This document shows positions 19,465 to 27,961 of a stretch of 64,000 nt of DNA, piece by piece. Each line of letters opens with the position of its first letter. Position 1 is the first letter of the stretch. The translations under genes and the position numbers were made by a program. This DNA comes from CAVPCY01 sp963770765 (GTDB taxonomy: Bacteria > Actinomycetota > Coriobacteriia > Anaerosomatales > PHET01): assembly GCA_963770765.1 (NCBI GenBank), contig CAVYQS010000005.1, positions 124,001-188,000 of the forward strand. The letters run 5' to 3'. The notes under the pieces were generated by a model, which made no database searches, had not been told where the DNA came from, and worked only from the letters and a program-made list of their open reading frames with translations.

Positions 19465-19567
19465 CCCCGGTTCAGACCGAAGCAGGCTCGTGCGAGGGCA
19501 TCGCCGTTGTACGGGCCGGCGGGGCACGGGGGTCGGCCTGCTCACTCGTGACTTGAAAGGACGCTCG

Positions 19568-20194
19568 ATGCACATTCTGGTCGTTGGGGGCGCCGGCAGG
19601 ACCGGCAGCAGGATCGTGGAACAGGCGCTCGGCCACGGTCACACGGTTCGTGTACTGGTGCACGACACGCAGCCCGCCATCACGAGCGAGCGGATCGAGA
19701 TCGTGCGCGGGGACGTGCTCGACGAAGCCGCCGTGACCACGGCCGTTCAAGGCATGGACGCGGTGGCGTTCGCGCTCGGATCGAGTGGCGGTCGCGACGT
19801 CACGGTCTACTCGGGTGGCATCGCCAACGTGCTCTACGCGATGGCGATGCATGAGGTCGACCGGCTGGTCGCCATCAGTGCCGCAGGCGTGTTCGCGCGA
19901 AGTGACGCGAAGCTGCCTCTGTCGTTCCGAGCCATGATCGCCACGGTGCTCCGGCCTGTCTACGACGACATGGAGCGCATGGAGCAGCGCATCGCCGCCT
20001 CCGGCGTAGGGTGGACGATCGTGCGCCCGGTCGGGCTCACCGACGATCCCGCCACGGGCGCCTACCGGGTCTCCATGGACGGGTCGCTGCTGCCCAAGGC
20101 GTCGCGGATCTGCCGGGCGGACGTCGCTGCGCTCGCCCTCAAGTCGATAGAGACCGGCGCATTCGAGGGTAAGACGTTGGTCGTCGCGCAGTGA
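19568..20194 (+). CDS. NAD(P)H-binding SDR-like (atypical) protein
   Basis: The 208-residue protein has a Rossmann motif at the N terminus (ILVVGGAGRTGSRIVEQAL, residues about 3-21), RGDVLD, and a VDRLVAISAAGVFA segment, typical of atypical extended SDRs such as flavin reductase/BLVRB or NmrA-like proteins. No YxxxK pair is evident. The ATG at 19568 follows GAAAGGACG. It may be monocistronic, about 100 bp after the lipoprotein. Reaction unknown. Confidence 0.8.
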   Translation: MHILVVGGAGRTGSRIVEQALGHGHTVRVLVHDTQPAITSERIEIVRGDVLDEAAVTTAVQGMDAVAFALGSSGGRDVTVYSGGIANVLYAMAMHEVDRLVAISAAGVFARSDAKLPLSFRAMIATVLRPVYDDMERMEQRIAASGVGWTIVRPVGLTDDPATGAYRVSMDGSLLPKASRICRADVAALALKSIETGAFEGKTLVVAQ

Positions 20195-20209
20195 GTGCCC
20201 CGGGCGCTC

Positions 20210-21016
20210 CTAGAGCCCCACGAGCTCCGAGCTGATCTCCCACAGGCGCCTGCGCAGCTGAGGATCTCGCGTCTTCGGAGACGCGTGAGCCTGCCGGTGG
20301 CCCACGAAGTACGCGCCCGTGACGTGGGTGACCTCGTCGGAGGTGGCGAGGTAGACCGGTGTGGCCGCCCCCTCGGCAAGCGAGGAGCCGGTCGAGTCGG
20401 GAAAGCCGGCGGCGAGCAACTTGGTCTCGACCGTGCCGGGGTGCAAGGCGTTCGAGGTTGCTGCATCACAGAAGAGGCGCGCGGACAGCTCTTGGGCGAA
20501 CAGCACGTTGTGCAGCTTCGAATCGGCGTAGGCGGGGTAGCCCTCGAATCCCACGCGGTGGTCGAGGTCGTCGAGTTCAGGCGACCCGCGGAAGTGCGCC
20601 ACCGATGAGACCGTGATCACCCGGCCTTGCGGTGCCGCGCACAGGCGGGGCAGGAGCAGGTTCGTGAGCAGGAACGGTGCGAGATGGTTCACCTGGAAGG
20701 TGGTCTCGTGACCGTCGCGGGTCTCGACGCGGTCGCTCATGAAGACCCCCGCGTTGTTGATGAGGACATCGAGGCTCGGGCTGCTGGCTGCGACCTGCTC
20801 GGCGAGCTCAGCGACCTGCGAGAGATCGGCGAAGTCGCCCCAGACCGGCTCGGCCGTTCCGTGCGTCGCCACGTCGGCGACGGCGCCGAGCGCTCTGGCC
20901 TCCGAGCGGCCGTGGACGAGGACGCGGAAGCCCGATGCGGCCAGTCGTCTCGCGGCCTCGAGCCCGATTCCGCTTGTTGCGCCGGTCACCAGTGCGCTGG
21001 AGCCCTTGACTGCCAT
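20210..21016 (-). CDS. Short-chain dehydrogenase (retinol-dehydrogenase-like)
   Basis: A 268-residue classical SDR. The cofactor site TGATSGIG is at about 12-19, NNAGV follows near residue 89, the catalytic Ser lies in VITVSSVAH and the YADSK pair near residue 163 supplies Tyr and Lys. The longer form with HLAPFLLTNLLLP is typical of the RDH/WW-oxidoreductase-like subgroup. The substrate cannot be inferred. It is convergent with the preceding SDR-like gene (15 bp gap) and probably starts a separate unit. The ATG at 21016 follows AGGAGGC. Confidence 0.87.
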   Translation of the reverse strand: MAVKGSSALVTGATSGIGLEAARRLAASGFRVLVHGRSEARALGAVADVATHGTAEPVWGDFADLSQVAELAEQVAASSPSLDVLINNAGVFMSDRVETRDGHETTFQVNHLAPFLLTNLLLPRLCAAPQGRVITVSSVAHFRGSPELDDLDHRVGFEGYPAYADSKLHNVLFAQELSARLFCDAATSNALHPGTVETKLLAAGFPDSTGSSLAEGAATPVYLATSDEVTHVTGAYFVGHRQAHASPKTRDPQLRRRLWEISSELVGL

Positions 21017-21068
21017 GTTTGCGCCTCCTACGCAGGCATTTACCCCGTAGCTGCCTCCTGCGAGCAGT

Positions 21069-21504
21069 TCAGGGCATCAGGTCCTCGGGCTCGAGCACTC
21101 CGCCGGGCTTCTCGCGACCGTGGAGCACGTGTGCCTTGCGGCTGTCGCGCTCGGTCAGCTGAAGGTTCACCGCGCGGAGCTGGGCGCGCAGCTCGCACGT
21201 TCTCACGGTCGTAGCCCCAGACCTCGATCAGCAGCAGCCGCGCCTTCTCCAACTCGCCTGTCTCGGCGTAGCGGGCCGCCTGTAACGCGGCCTCACGCTG
21301 GCGGAACGCGAGCACGTCGGGACGTAGCCCCACAGCCGCGCGGGCATCCGACAGCCGCTCCTGCCGGCTGTGGCCGGTGTCGCTCGCCGCTGCATGCAAC
21401 GCGAGCGCTTCTCGGCCCACCGACTGTGCGCGCAGCTGGACTGCGACAGCCGCGACCACCAAGCCGACGAAGGCCACCATGAGCAGGGCGCGGCGCACCG
21501 TCAC
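21069..21504 (-). pseudogene. Small single-helix membrane protein, frame broken once
   Basis: Starts with GTG at 21504, overlapping the LysR stop (GTGA). It encodes one membrane helix (RALLMVAFVGLVVAAVAVQL), then a soluble region with ERLSDARAAVGLRPDVLAFR and ETGELEKARLLLIEVWGYDRE, resembling a TPR-type repeat. At about 21195-21205 the plausible coding frame shifts. The second frame gives CELRAQLRAVNLQLTERDS and ends LEPEDLMP at 21069. One extra base in that stretch explains it. No family recognised. It is translationally coupled to the LysR gene. Confidence 0.6.
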
Positions 21505-22445
21505 GCCTCCGACCGTCCGTTGGGGCCGGGCAGATCGGCAGCGACGGCCGCGGCCGCGGTTCGCAGTGCGCTCAGCACCGCGGCGATGCCCGGCGTGGCG
21601 CCGCTGCCTCGCCGGATCGCCGCCCAGATGGACCGGTTGAGATCGAGGTCGGAGAGGTCGCGCACCGCCACGCCCGAGACGTCGCCGATCAGCGCGAGTG
21701 GAGGAACCAGGGCCACGCCCAGGCCGGCGGCGACGGCGGCCAGGATGACTCCGAAGTCCATGGAATGGAGGTCCGTGTGCGGCTCGAAGCCCGCCCTTCT
21801 CGTCGCTGCGGCCACCAGGTCGAGCATCGATGTCGCGTCGCGGCCCACGACCCACTCTTCATCGGCGAGCTCCGCCACAGCGATCCGGCCCGTGCGCCCC
21901 GCCAGCGGGTGCTCGGCAGGTAGCGCGACATAGACGTGTTCCGCGAAGAGCTCCTCGCGCTCCACTCCCGCATCTTCGATCGTTGGCAGCAGGTCCCACT
22001 CGTAGGTGAGCGCCACGTCGAGATCGCGCGCCTTGAGCGCCGGGAGCGCCTCCTCCGGCTCGAGGTCGATCATCGAGACGCGGAGGTTGGGGTGGTGCTC
22101 GCGGAGGTGCAGCAGGGCGGGAACGAGCACGCTCTTGGCGGCGGTGGGGAAGGCCGAGACACGCACATGACCCACGACGCCTTGCGACGCTGCCGCGAGT
22201 TCGGCCTCGGCGTGCTCGAGTGCGGCGAGCACGCGCTCGGTGTTGTAGACGAGGCCACGGCCGGCCGCGGTGAGCCGCACGCCACGTCCGGACCGCTCGA
22301 GCAACGGCACGCCGGCCTCGCGTTCGAGCACCGCCATCTGCTGTGACACGGCGGACGGCGTCATGAAGAGCGCCTCGGCAGCAGCCGCGATCGTGCCGCG
22401 GCCGGCGACCTCTCTGAGCATCTTGAGTCGGGTGACGTTCAACAT
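21501..22445 (-). CDS. LysR-family transcriptional regulator
   Basis: The 314-residue regulator has the N-terminal winged HTH (MLNVTRLKMLREVAGRGTIAAAAEAL, then SAVSQQMAVLEREAGVPLLER) and a C-terminal periplasmic-binding-like effector domain from about residue 90 (VRVSAFPTAAKSVLVPALL, AEHPLAGR, VAAGLGVALVPPLAL). The start at 22445 faces an AT-rich stretch and a divergent 32-residue ORF. LysR proteins often control the divergent gene, but here that would be the tiny ORF, so the target is uncertain. Confidence 0.9.
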   Translation of the reverse strand: MLNVTRLKMLREVAGRGTIAAAAEALFMTPSAVSQQMAVLEREAGVPLLERSGRGVRLTAAGRGLVYNTERVLAALEHAEAELAAASQGVVGHVRVSAFPTAAKSVLVPALLHLREHHPNLRVSMIDLEPEEALPALKARDLDVALTYEWDLLPTIEDAGVEREELFAEHVYVALPAEHPLAGRTGRIAVAELADEEWVVGRDATSMLDLVAAATRRAGFEPHTDLHSMDFGVILAAVAAGLGVALVPPLALIGDVSGVAVRDLSDLDLNRSIWAAIRRGSGATPGIAAVLSALRTAAAAVAADLPGPNGRSEA

Positions 22446-22578
22446 GTAGTGAATCTTACGCTATGCATAAGAAAACGACACTGTATCTTTTGCTTCGATG
22501 GGACGATGATTGCTTTGGAACAAGGCGACAGCATCTTACGCAGACGAAGAAGCGCCGGTTTCTCAAGGAGGAAACGCC

Positions 22579-22677
22579 ATGCATGACAGTTTCGGTGGAG
22601 GCGACGTGTTCTACGGTCGCACGATCATGGTAGTGGTAGCCGCGATCGCCATGGCGGCACTTCTCCAACTCATCTAG
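22579..22677 (+). CDS. 32-residue putative small membrane protein
   Basis: A short ORF behind a strong Shine-Dalgarno site (AAGGAGGAAA at 22565-22574, 4 bases before the ATG). The product starts MHDSFGGGD and has a predicted single membrane helix (TIMVVVAAIAMAALLQLI) running to the C terminus. It stands alone between a divergent LysR gene and a strong terminator-like hairpin at 22731-22760. This complete unit makes translation credible. No family recognised. It may be controlled by the divergent LysR protein. Confidence 0.55.
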   Translation: MHDSFGGGDVFYGRTIMVVVAAIAMAALLQLI

Positions 22678-22730
22678 CCCCCTTGCAGCCGTCGCCGGCA
22701 TCCCCCGGCGGCGGCGGTCCCAACCCCACA

Positions 22731-22760
22731 GACACTCTGGAAGGCGCCTTCCGGGGTGTC
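22731..22760 (+). terminator. Rho-independent terminator-like hairpin
   Basis: A 30-base near-perfect inverted repeat centred on GGAAGGCGCCTTCC with flanking GACAC/GTGTC, followed by TTATTC. It lies 53 bp after the 32-residue ORF and would end its transcript. Confidence 0.7.
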
Positions 22761-22923
22761 TTATTCATTCCGGGCACGAGGTCATGCATTCCCAGCCCAT
22801 CGGTCGGCGCCCTCACGCACCCCGCACGCGTGGTGATTGCGTGCTACTCGTCGGCCAGGCGTTCCCCTCGACGGCCTGCGCGAGGTATGGTCACACGCGA
22901 GGCGATCAGCAAAGGGGGCGCGC

Positions 22924-23328
22924 GTGGAAGGCCGAGGAGAACAGACCAAGATGCCACGCGCGGCGCTGCCGCGGTCCGGCGACAGCGGCGACACGATCAT
23001 CATGCTTGCCGCGTTCGGGGTGTCTTCGCTGTTCGTCGCGGTGCAGATCGCCTTCGCCATCGCCTTCGCCCCGATCATGATCGGGCTCTACGAGCAGGCC
23101 GGACTCGAGCTGCCTTCGCTGCTCGCTTTCGCACAGGCCCTCGGTCCGCTCGGCATCATCGTCGTCTTGGGGGTCTTGGACGCAGCGGTCTTCGCACTGT
23201 GTGCCCTGGGCGCTCGCAAGTACTGGATCGGGCTGCTGTTCGTGCCGCCGGCGATCTACGTGGCAACGACCTTCATCTTGTTCCTCGCGTTTCTGAGCGG
23301 CTCGGCAGCCGTGACCCTCGCCGGCTGA
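22924..23328 (+). CDS. Membrane protein with three helices, function unknown
   Basis: The 134-residue predicted protein has helices at about 24-47, 68-91 and 97-120. The segment IGLYEQAGLELPSLL before helix two resembles a loop found in GspF/PilC-type secretion membrane proteins, but the rest is too short for that family. The GTG at 22924 is favoured by AAAGGGGG at 22911-22918. The gene stands alone about 125 bp before hisG. No reliable function. Confidence 0.6.
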   Translation: MEGRGEQTKMPRAALPRSGDSGDTIIMLAAFGVSSLFVAVQIAFAIAFAPIMIGLYEQAGLELPSLLAFAQALGPLGIIVVLGVLDAAVFALCALGARKYWIGLLFVPPAIYVATTFILFLAFLSGSAAVTLAG

Positions 23329-23453
23329 GCCGCGCGCACTCCTCTGGTGAGGTGACCTTCCGCCGGGCTCTTCCCCCTAGCGCTTTAGCGCAGTAGAGTG
23401 CTGGTGTGCCCCCGACGGGCCCGACCACACCAGGATGCTCAAGGAGAGTCAAG

Positions 23454-24326
23454 ATGCTCACACTCGCCCTGCCCAAAGGATCGCTGCAGGAGCAGACCCT
23501 GCTGCTGTTCTCCCAGGCCGACCTCGAGGTCAAGAAGTCGAGCCGCGAGTACAACCCCACCATCGGCGATCCGCGCATCGAGCGCGTGAAGATCCTGCGC
23601 CCCCAGGAGATCCCGATCTTCGTCCAAGACGGATACTTCGACCTCGGCATCTCGGGGCATGATTGGGTGACCGAGACCGGAGCCGACGTCATCGAGGTCG
23701 CCGAGCTTCCCTACGCGAAGACCGGCACCGGCGTCGTGAACATGGTCCTCGCCGTTCCCCAGGAGTCGTCGGTCGCGAGCGCGCGCGATATCGCACCCGG
23801 CAGCCGCATCTCCACCGAGTTCCCCGAGACCACCGCGCGCTTCTTCGCGGAGCTGGGCATCCCGGTGGAGGTCCACTTCAGCTACGGGGCCACCGAGGCC
23901 AAGGTGCCGGACATCATGGACGCCCTCGTGGATCTCACCGAGACAGGCTCAACCCTGCGCCGCAACGGCCTGAAGATCGTCGACACGGTGCTGACTTCGA
24001 CCACGCGTCTGCTCGCCAACAAGGACTCATGGGCGGATCCGGCCAAGCGCGCCGAGATCGAGGAGATACGAACGCTGCTGCTGGGCGTGATCGAGGCCCG
24101 CGGCCGAGTCCTGCTGTCGATGAACGTCTCGGGCGCCAATCTTGAGGCCGTGGTCGCGACCCTGCCTGCGATGAAGCGGCCAACGGTGAACTCCCTCTAC
24201 GGCTCTGACGACTTCGAAGTGACCACAGTCGCCGACAAGGCCACGGTGAACGTACTGATCCCGCAGCTCAAGGCCGCCGGCGCCGAGGACATCCTGGAAC
24301 TCCCGATCTCGAAGATCGTGCGCTAG
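23454..24326 (+). CDS. hisG: ATP phosphoribosyltransferase, long form
   Basis: First enzyme of histidine synthesis, condensing ATP and PRPP. The 290-residue length marks the long HisG form with a C-terminal regulatory ACT/PII-like domain. Motifs include LALPKGSLQEQT at the N terminus, DLGISGHDW, and the PRPP-binding region near ALVDLTETGSTLRRNGLK. The C domain runs from about residue 210 (KRPTVNSLYGSDDFEVTTV). The ATG at 23454 follows AAGGAGA by 6 bases. No other his genes are in the window. It is followed immediately by a large RNA-hairpin region. Confidence 0.95.
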   Translation: MLTLALPKGSLQEQTLLLFSQADLEVKKSSREYNPTIGDPRIERVKILRPQEIPIFVQDGYFDLGISGHDWVTETGADVIEVAELPYAKTGTGVVNMVLAVPQESSVASARDIAPGSRISTEFPETTARFFAELGIPVEVHFSYGATEAKVPDIMDALVDLTETGSTLRRNGLKIVDTVLTSTTRLLANKDSWADPAKRAEIEEIRTLLLGVIEARGRVLLSMNVSGANLEAVVATLPAMKRPTVNSLYGSDDFEVTTVADKATVNVLIPQLKAAGAEDILELPISKIVR

Positions 24327-24327
24327 G

Positions 24328-24475
24328 CGAGCGCAGCCACCGGGGGCGCCGTGCTCAGACAGTCCTCGCCGGGGGCCCGCGGCGCACGCGACGCGCCGCA
24401 TGGCGCCTCGCGTGCGCCTACCCCGGCTGCGGAACTGCGCGCGGCACCCCCGGGCGCGGCGCCGTCGCTCAGCCG
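24328..24475 (+). ncRNA. Rod-like structured RNA, 6S-like or 3' UTR element
   Basis: Between hisG and a cupin gene, about 130 nt can fold into one long interrupted rod. An outer 15-bp stem pairs 24340-24354 with 24439-24453 (one mismatch). A middle 7-bp stem pairs 24368-24374 with 24421-24427. An apical 17-bp stem pairs 24381-24397 with 24402-24418 (one mismatch) around a GCAT loop. A bubble of 13 and 11 nt lies between the outer and middle stems, the general layout of 6S RNA. It starts 2-14 nt after the hisG stop, so it may instead be a processed 3' UTR or a termination structure. No Rfam consensus could be confirmed. Confidence 0.35.
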
Positions 24476-24566
24476 CGGGCCGTTTCTTGCGCAGGCCGAG
24501 AATCGAAGGCCTGCCGTAGTATGTGGACGGTGGATTCACCGTTGGACCTAGCCAAAGGGGGTCGCT

Positions 24567-24930
24567 GTGATCATCCGGATGGACGAGATCGTCCCGTTCG
24601 ACTTCGGCGGACTGGCGATCAGGGAGTACACCGCAGGTCAGCAGCTCAGCTGCTCCTTTGCGCTCATCTCCGCACCACCCGGATCGATTCATCCGGAGGC
24701 CATTCCCGGCGGCAGACAAGTGCTACTTCGACGTCAGCGGCAGTGGGGAGTTCGTCGAATGAAGGCGAGGTCTGCGTCTTGGCGGCCGGCGATTTCTGTC
24801 TCGTCCCTCAGGGACGGCGTTTCCATCCCGGAACGCAGGCGCAGCATCTGGCGCAACTGCAGCTGCTCGTGCACCCTACGGGGCGGCGACGGCAGCCGAG
24901 GTCTCGCGCTGCTACGGCGAATGGACGAGC
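24567..24930 (+). pseudogene. Cupin-domain protein, several frame breaks
   Basis: Starts with GTG at 24567 behind AAAGGGGG and reads well as MIIRMDEIVPFDFGGLAIREY to PPGSIHPEA. The cupin core then continues in other frames: DKCYFDVSGSGEF (frame 2), then GEVCVLAAGDFCLVPQGRRF and AQLQLLVHPT (frame 3). Restoring it needs at least three single-base insertions between about 24690 and 24745, for example in CC and GG runs. The true 3' end is uncertain. The intact protein would be a small single-domain cupin of about 115 residues. It could be a decayed gene or assembly error. Confidence 0.6.
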
Positions 24931-25031
24931 CGACCCACTGGGCGATCGCGGTCGAAGGCCTGCTCGTCCTGGGCGGCATCGGGATACCAGCTCGGTACGG
25001 GGTGTTCTCGCGGTCGGCGAACTTCGGCTAG

Positions 25032-25409
25032 CGGCTCGGCGACCGTACTGTGGGCAAGACGTCGTGACCGCTGCTGCGTGTCAGTTCGCTACACGCCTGG
25101 ACGATGTCCAGCGGTGCATCGACCTGTACGCGTCTGGAGCGATGTACCGCACCTGGCATCCGTTTCGAGCTCAGGCCGCAACACGTGCGGTCCATCACTC
25201 CGGCATCCTCGCGCGTTGCAGAGGATGAAGCGCCGGTGTCGTTCTCGGGACCGCGTTGGGGAGGCGGGAGGCCGAACCAACGCATCGAGCAGAACGCCGG
25301 AGGGTAGAATCGCGGAGGAGAGGCGCGTGGGCGTTCTGCCCGTGCGCACCATGTCTCGAATGGTCCTGTCCGCGTCGGGGGGCGTAGGCGACATCACGAC
25401 GGGGGGCTC
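25032..25409. other. Intergenic stretch with no supported gene
   Basis: About 380 bp between the disrupted cupin and a 47-residue ORF. No frame has convincing coding character or a ribosome site; long open frames on both strands look like high-GC artefacts. Part may be the remnant of the cupin 3' end. Confidence 0.5.
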
Positions 25410-25553
25410 ATGAGCGACAAGAATCCCAATCCCAACGACTGGAACCGCGGCTACACGGTCGGCACCGGCAGGAGCCCGGTGATGTTCTGGCTGGGCATGG
25501 CGTTCGTCGTGCTGGTGCTGGGGGCGGCGGCCTGGAGCTACTTCGCGGGCTGA
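25410..25553 (+). CDS. 47-residue single-helix membrane protein
   Basis: Small ORF starting at an ATG preceded by a GGGGGG run (25401-25406). The N-terminal half is hydrophilic (MSDKNPNPNDWNRGYTVGTG). A C-terminal helix (PVMFWLGMAFVVLVLGAAAWSYFAG) should span the membrane. Charge distribution and codon usage look natural, so it is probably translated. No family recognised. Confidence 0.5.
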   Translation: MSDKNPNPNDWNRGYTVGTGRSPVMFWLGMAFVVLVLGAAAWSYFAG

Positions 25554-25677
25554 GTTCGACCGGCGGCTCGTCTGGCATCTCTGCCGGATGTGCCCAACGA
25601 CCGCACGGCTACGCCGGGTATCTCGCCACGCGCGGCACGTGCGCCTCAACGTCAGGCACATCGAGGGGGATGTGAAC

Positions 25678-26133
25678 ATGACCAACCAGGAGTGGGCACC
25701 GGTCACCCTCGAGCACTGCGACCACGTCGAGGGTCCCTTCTACCATGGGACCAAGTCCGTACTGAAGCCGGGCGACGAACTTCTCCCTGGGTTTGGCTCC
25801 AACTTCCAAGGGGACAGGGTCTCCAACAACATCTACTTCACCGCGCTGGTGGACACAGCCGCCTGGGGAGCGGAACTGGCGACCGCGCTGGCGGGGAGTG
25901 AGGCGCGGGGGCACATCTACATCGTCGAACCCCTGGGCCCCTTCGAGGATGATCCTAACGTCACCAATAAGAGATTCCCCGGCAATCCCACTCAGTCCTA
26001 CCGCACTCGGGAGCCACTGCGAGTCGTCGGCGAGGTCGAGGACTGGGAGGGGCACAGCCCCGAGGTGATCAAAGGGATGCTGGACCACGTGGCGCAGCTC
26101 CGGGAACAGGGGCTGGACGTCATCGAGGACTAG
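25678..26133 (+). CDS. arr: Rifampin ADP-ribosyltransferase
   Basis: A 151-residue Arr-type enzyme that inactivates rifamycins by ADP-ribosylation using NAD. Family landmarks in order are FYHGTKSVLKPGDELLPG, GSNFQGDRVSNNIYFTA, WGAELATALA, IYIVEPLGPFEDDPN, KRFPGNPTQSYRTREPLRV and the C-terminal GLDVIED. The length equals the usual Arr size. The ATG at 25678 follows GAGGGGG; the frame upstream is open but lacks similarity. It stands alone, without integrase or transposase, so it looks chromosomal. Activity against rifampicin is inferred from family. Confidence 0.92.
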   Translation: MTNQEWAPVTLEHCDHVEGPFYHGTKSVLKPGDELLPGFGSNFQGDRVSNNIYFTALVDTAAWGAELATALAGSEARGHIYIVEPLGPFEDDPNVTNKRFPGNPTQSYRTREPLRVVGEVEDWEGHSPEVIKGMLDHVAQLREQGLDVIED

Positions 26134-26230
26134 GAACTCAGCTTCGATCGCTTGCGCAGCACGGCAGGTCATGCGCTCGGACCCTAGAGCAGCGACACCT
26201 CATGCGGGATGGGCCGGTCCGGGCACTCGA

Positions 26231-26596
26231 TCACTCGGCGGGTGCGACGAACATCGCCCTCACTTCGATGCCGCCGTCGCGGCATGCGGGGTGGAGCCGG
26301 GCAATCTGCACCGCGACATCCAGGCTGGGCGCCGATAGCACGTAGAATGCGGCGGCAACCAGATCCGACTCGACGAGTGGGCCATTGCTCACGGCGTCGC
26401 CACGGATCGCCCGTGCCGTCGTGCTCGGCTCGAACGCGAATCCCCGATCGCCCGCGAAGTACGAACCGCCCAGGACCTTGCCGCCCAGCTCCTTCGCTTG
26501 TGCAGGGTAGCGTGCGAGCAGCTCAAGATGCTCGGGAGAGAGCGCCATGGGGTCGGCGGGCGCCGGCGAGTAGACGAGGACTCCAAATTGAGGCAT
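26231..26596 (-). CDS. YCII-related domain protein
   Basis: A 121-residue protein with the YCII/DGPF-like ferredoxin-like alpha-beta fold, read from FGVLVYSPAPADP, then an EHLELLARYPAQAKELGGKVLGG segment and a GPLVESDLVAAAFYVL stretch with the conserved polar positions of the family. Small YCII proteins often accompany ECF sigma factors or oxidoreductases; neither is adjacent here. The ATG at 26596 follows AAGGAG by 6 bases. Function unknown. Confidence 0.8.
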   Translation of the reverse strand: MPQFGVLVYSPAPADPMALSPEHLELLARYPAQAKELGGKVLGGSYFAGDRGFAFEPSTTARAIRGDAVSNGPLVESDLVAAAFYVLSAPSLDVAVQIARLHPACRDGGIEVRAMFVAPAE

Positions 26597-26695
26597 CGGG
26601 TGCTCCTTGGTTCGGTGGTGCTCCGCTTTCAACACCCAGGCACTTGTCTGCCTGTGTCCGGGACGCTCGCAACCCAGTTCGCTGAAGCTGTCCGC

Positions 26696-27247
26696 CTACT
26701 CCGCAGACCGCTCCAGGTCCTCGACGATACCCCGGTACTTCTCGTGGATCAGCCCACGGTCGAACTCCTCGAAGTCCGCCAGCATCGCCTGCTTCTCGTC
26801 ATCCGTGAAGTACTCGAGACACGGCTTGAAGAAGTGGCGGTCCTCTGTCGCGATGTGCATCGGGTAGAACTCGACCAGGTCACGCACGCACGACTCGACC
26901 TCGCTGAGCGCCGACGCGTCGCCTGAGCGATACCGAGCGTTGGCCTCGATAAGGCCGCGAGTCATCGCTCGTCCCCGCACGTGATCCTCGAGGAGAACAG
27001 ACATCACGTCGGCCAGCTCGTCATCGAGAGGCTTGTCCGCCAGGCGGCGGAACAGGATGTCCTCCTCTTTGCCGTGGTGACAGCGGTCGGCATATGTGCG
27101 GATGAAGTCGGTCGCGGCGTCGATGAGCTCAGGGTCGATGACGCGCGTCTCGGCGATCACGACCAGTTGCCGTTCGAGAACCGCGAGCATCCGCTCGATG
27201 ATGCGGTGCTCGGCCATCAGCGGACCCGCCGGTGAGCGTCCTGACAT
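26696..27247 (-). CDS. Hemerythrin HHE-domain protein
   Basis: A 183-residue cytoplasmic protein of the HHE cation-binding family, which binds a diiron centre. Ligand motifs are visible: EHRIIERML near residue 13, CHHGKEEDILF near 57, EDHVRGRAM near 87, and MHIATEDRHFFKP near 129. Roles in such bacteria include O2, NO or iron handling. The ATG at 27247 follows AGGAGGG. It is in the same direction as the P460-like lipoprotein upstream, 87 bp apart. Confidence 0.9.
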   Translation of the reverse strand: MSGRSPAGPLMAEHRIIERMLAVLERQLVVIAETRVIDPELIDAATDFIRTYADRCHHGKEEDILFRRLADKPLDDELADVMSVLLEDHVRGRAMTRGLIEANARYRSGDASALSEVESCVRDLVEFYPMHIATEDRHFFKPCLEYFTDDEKQAMLADFEEFDRGLIHEKYRGIVEDLERSAE

Positions 27248-27334
27248 AGCGCCCTCCTGGTACGGACGGATGTCTTTCTACTATTCCCCGGGCACGCTCT
27301 GGGCACGCTCGCGGGCGCCCTCCTGAGTGAGGGG

Positions 27335-27835
27335 CTACTCCAACGTGACGCCGAGCGTGCCGTCAGTCCCGTCGGCGTGGCAGCCCTCGCACGGCTCGAC
27401 CGCGAGACCCTCGGCTATCGGCTCGCCTTGGGCGTTCCACTCACCCCAGTACCACCCCTTGTCGGTCTTCTTCATCGCGGCGATCTGAATCAGTTCGCCG
27501 GCCCGGTAGATGTCTTTCGCGATGAGTGCGCCCACAGGCCACTCGGCGCCCCCCTCCGCCAGCGACTTCTCGGCGGTCGGGTCGAGGAGGATCTGCACTT
27601 CGTCGCCGTGGGGGCCTTTCGCCGCCTGACGCGTCGAGTAGCCGGGCGCCGGGGCCCACTCGGTATAAGCCGCAGCCGTGATCTCGCCGTACAGATCGAT
27701 GGATACGCCCGTCTCGGCGGGCGGGTCCGACGGAGGAGAGCTCGGAGGCGGAGGCGTGCCTGCTCCGCATCCGGCGAGGACCATCAGGCCTGCAGCGAGG
27801 AGGAGCGCAACGGCGATGCGCAGACGTTCGGTCAT
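27335..27835 (-). CDS. Lipoprotein with cytochrome P460-like domain and CxxCH
   Basis: A 166-residue predicted lipoprotein: signal peptide with lipobox VLAGC (Cys at about 23), a Pro/Ser-rich linker, then a domain with IDLYGEITAAAYTEW, then GALIAKDIYRAGELIQIAAM, and KGWYWGEWNAQGEP. Near the C terminus CEGCHADG is a c-type haem site. Order and spacing match the P460-like periplasmic cytochrome family. The ATG at 27835 is chosen because the signal peptide starts there and GAAGGG precedes it. Role in extracytoplasmic electron transfer or NO/hydroxylamine chemistry is inference. Confidence 0.75.
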   Translation of the reverse strand: MTERLRIAVALLLAAGLMVLAGCGAGTPPPPSSPPSDPPAETGVSIDLYGEITAAAYTEWAPAPGYSTRQAAKGPHGDEVQILLDPTAEKSLAEGGAEWPVGALIAKDIYRAGELIQIAAMKKTDKGWYWGEWNAQGEPIAEGLAVEPCEGCHADGTDGTLGVTLE

Positions 27836-27961
27836 GGTTGGCCCTTCGATCGGGAGTGGTCGTTGTCTACGTACCCCATCGTTCGCCTCTCCGGGCTCGT
27901 GGCCACTGGGTATAGTCGGCACGTGGGGACCATCATCCGCGAAGGCCAGAGGAGGCCGGCA

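Noticed and set aside
24368..24427. SRP (4.5S) RNA
   Set aside because: The apical loop is GCAT and no GGAA/GGAAGCA SRP core is present.
25089..25706. 205-codon minus-strand open frame before arr
   Set aside because: Arg/His-rich composition, no ribosome site, and overlaps the 47-residue ORF and arr start; treated as a high-GC artefact.
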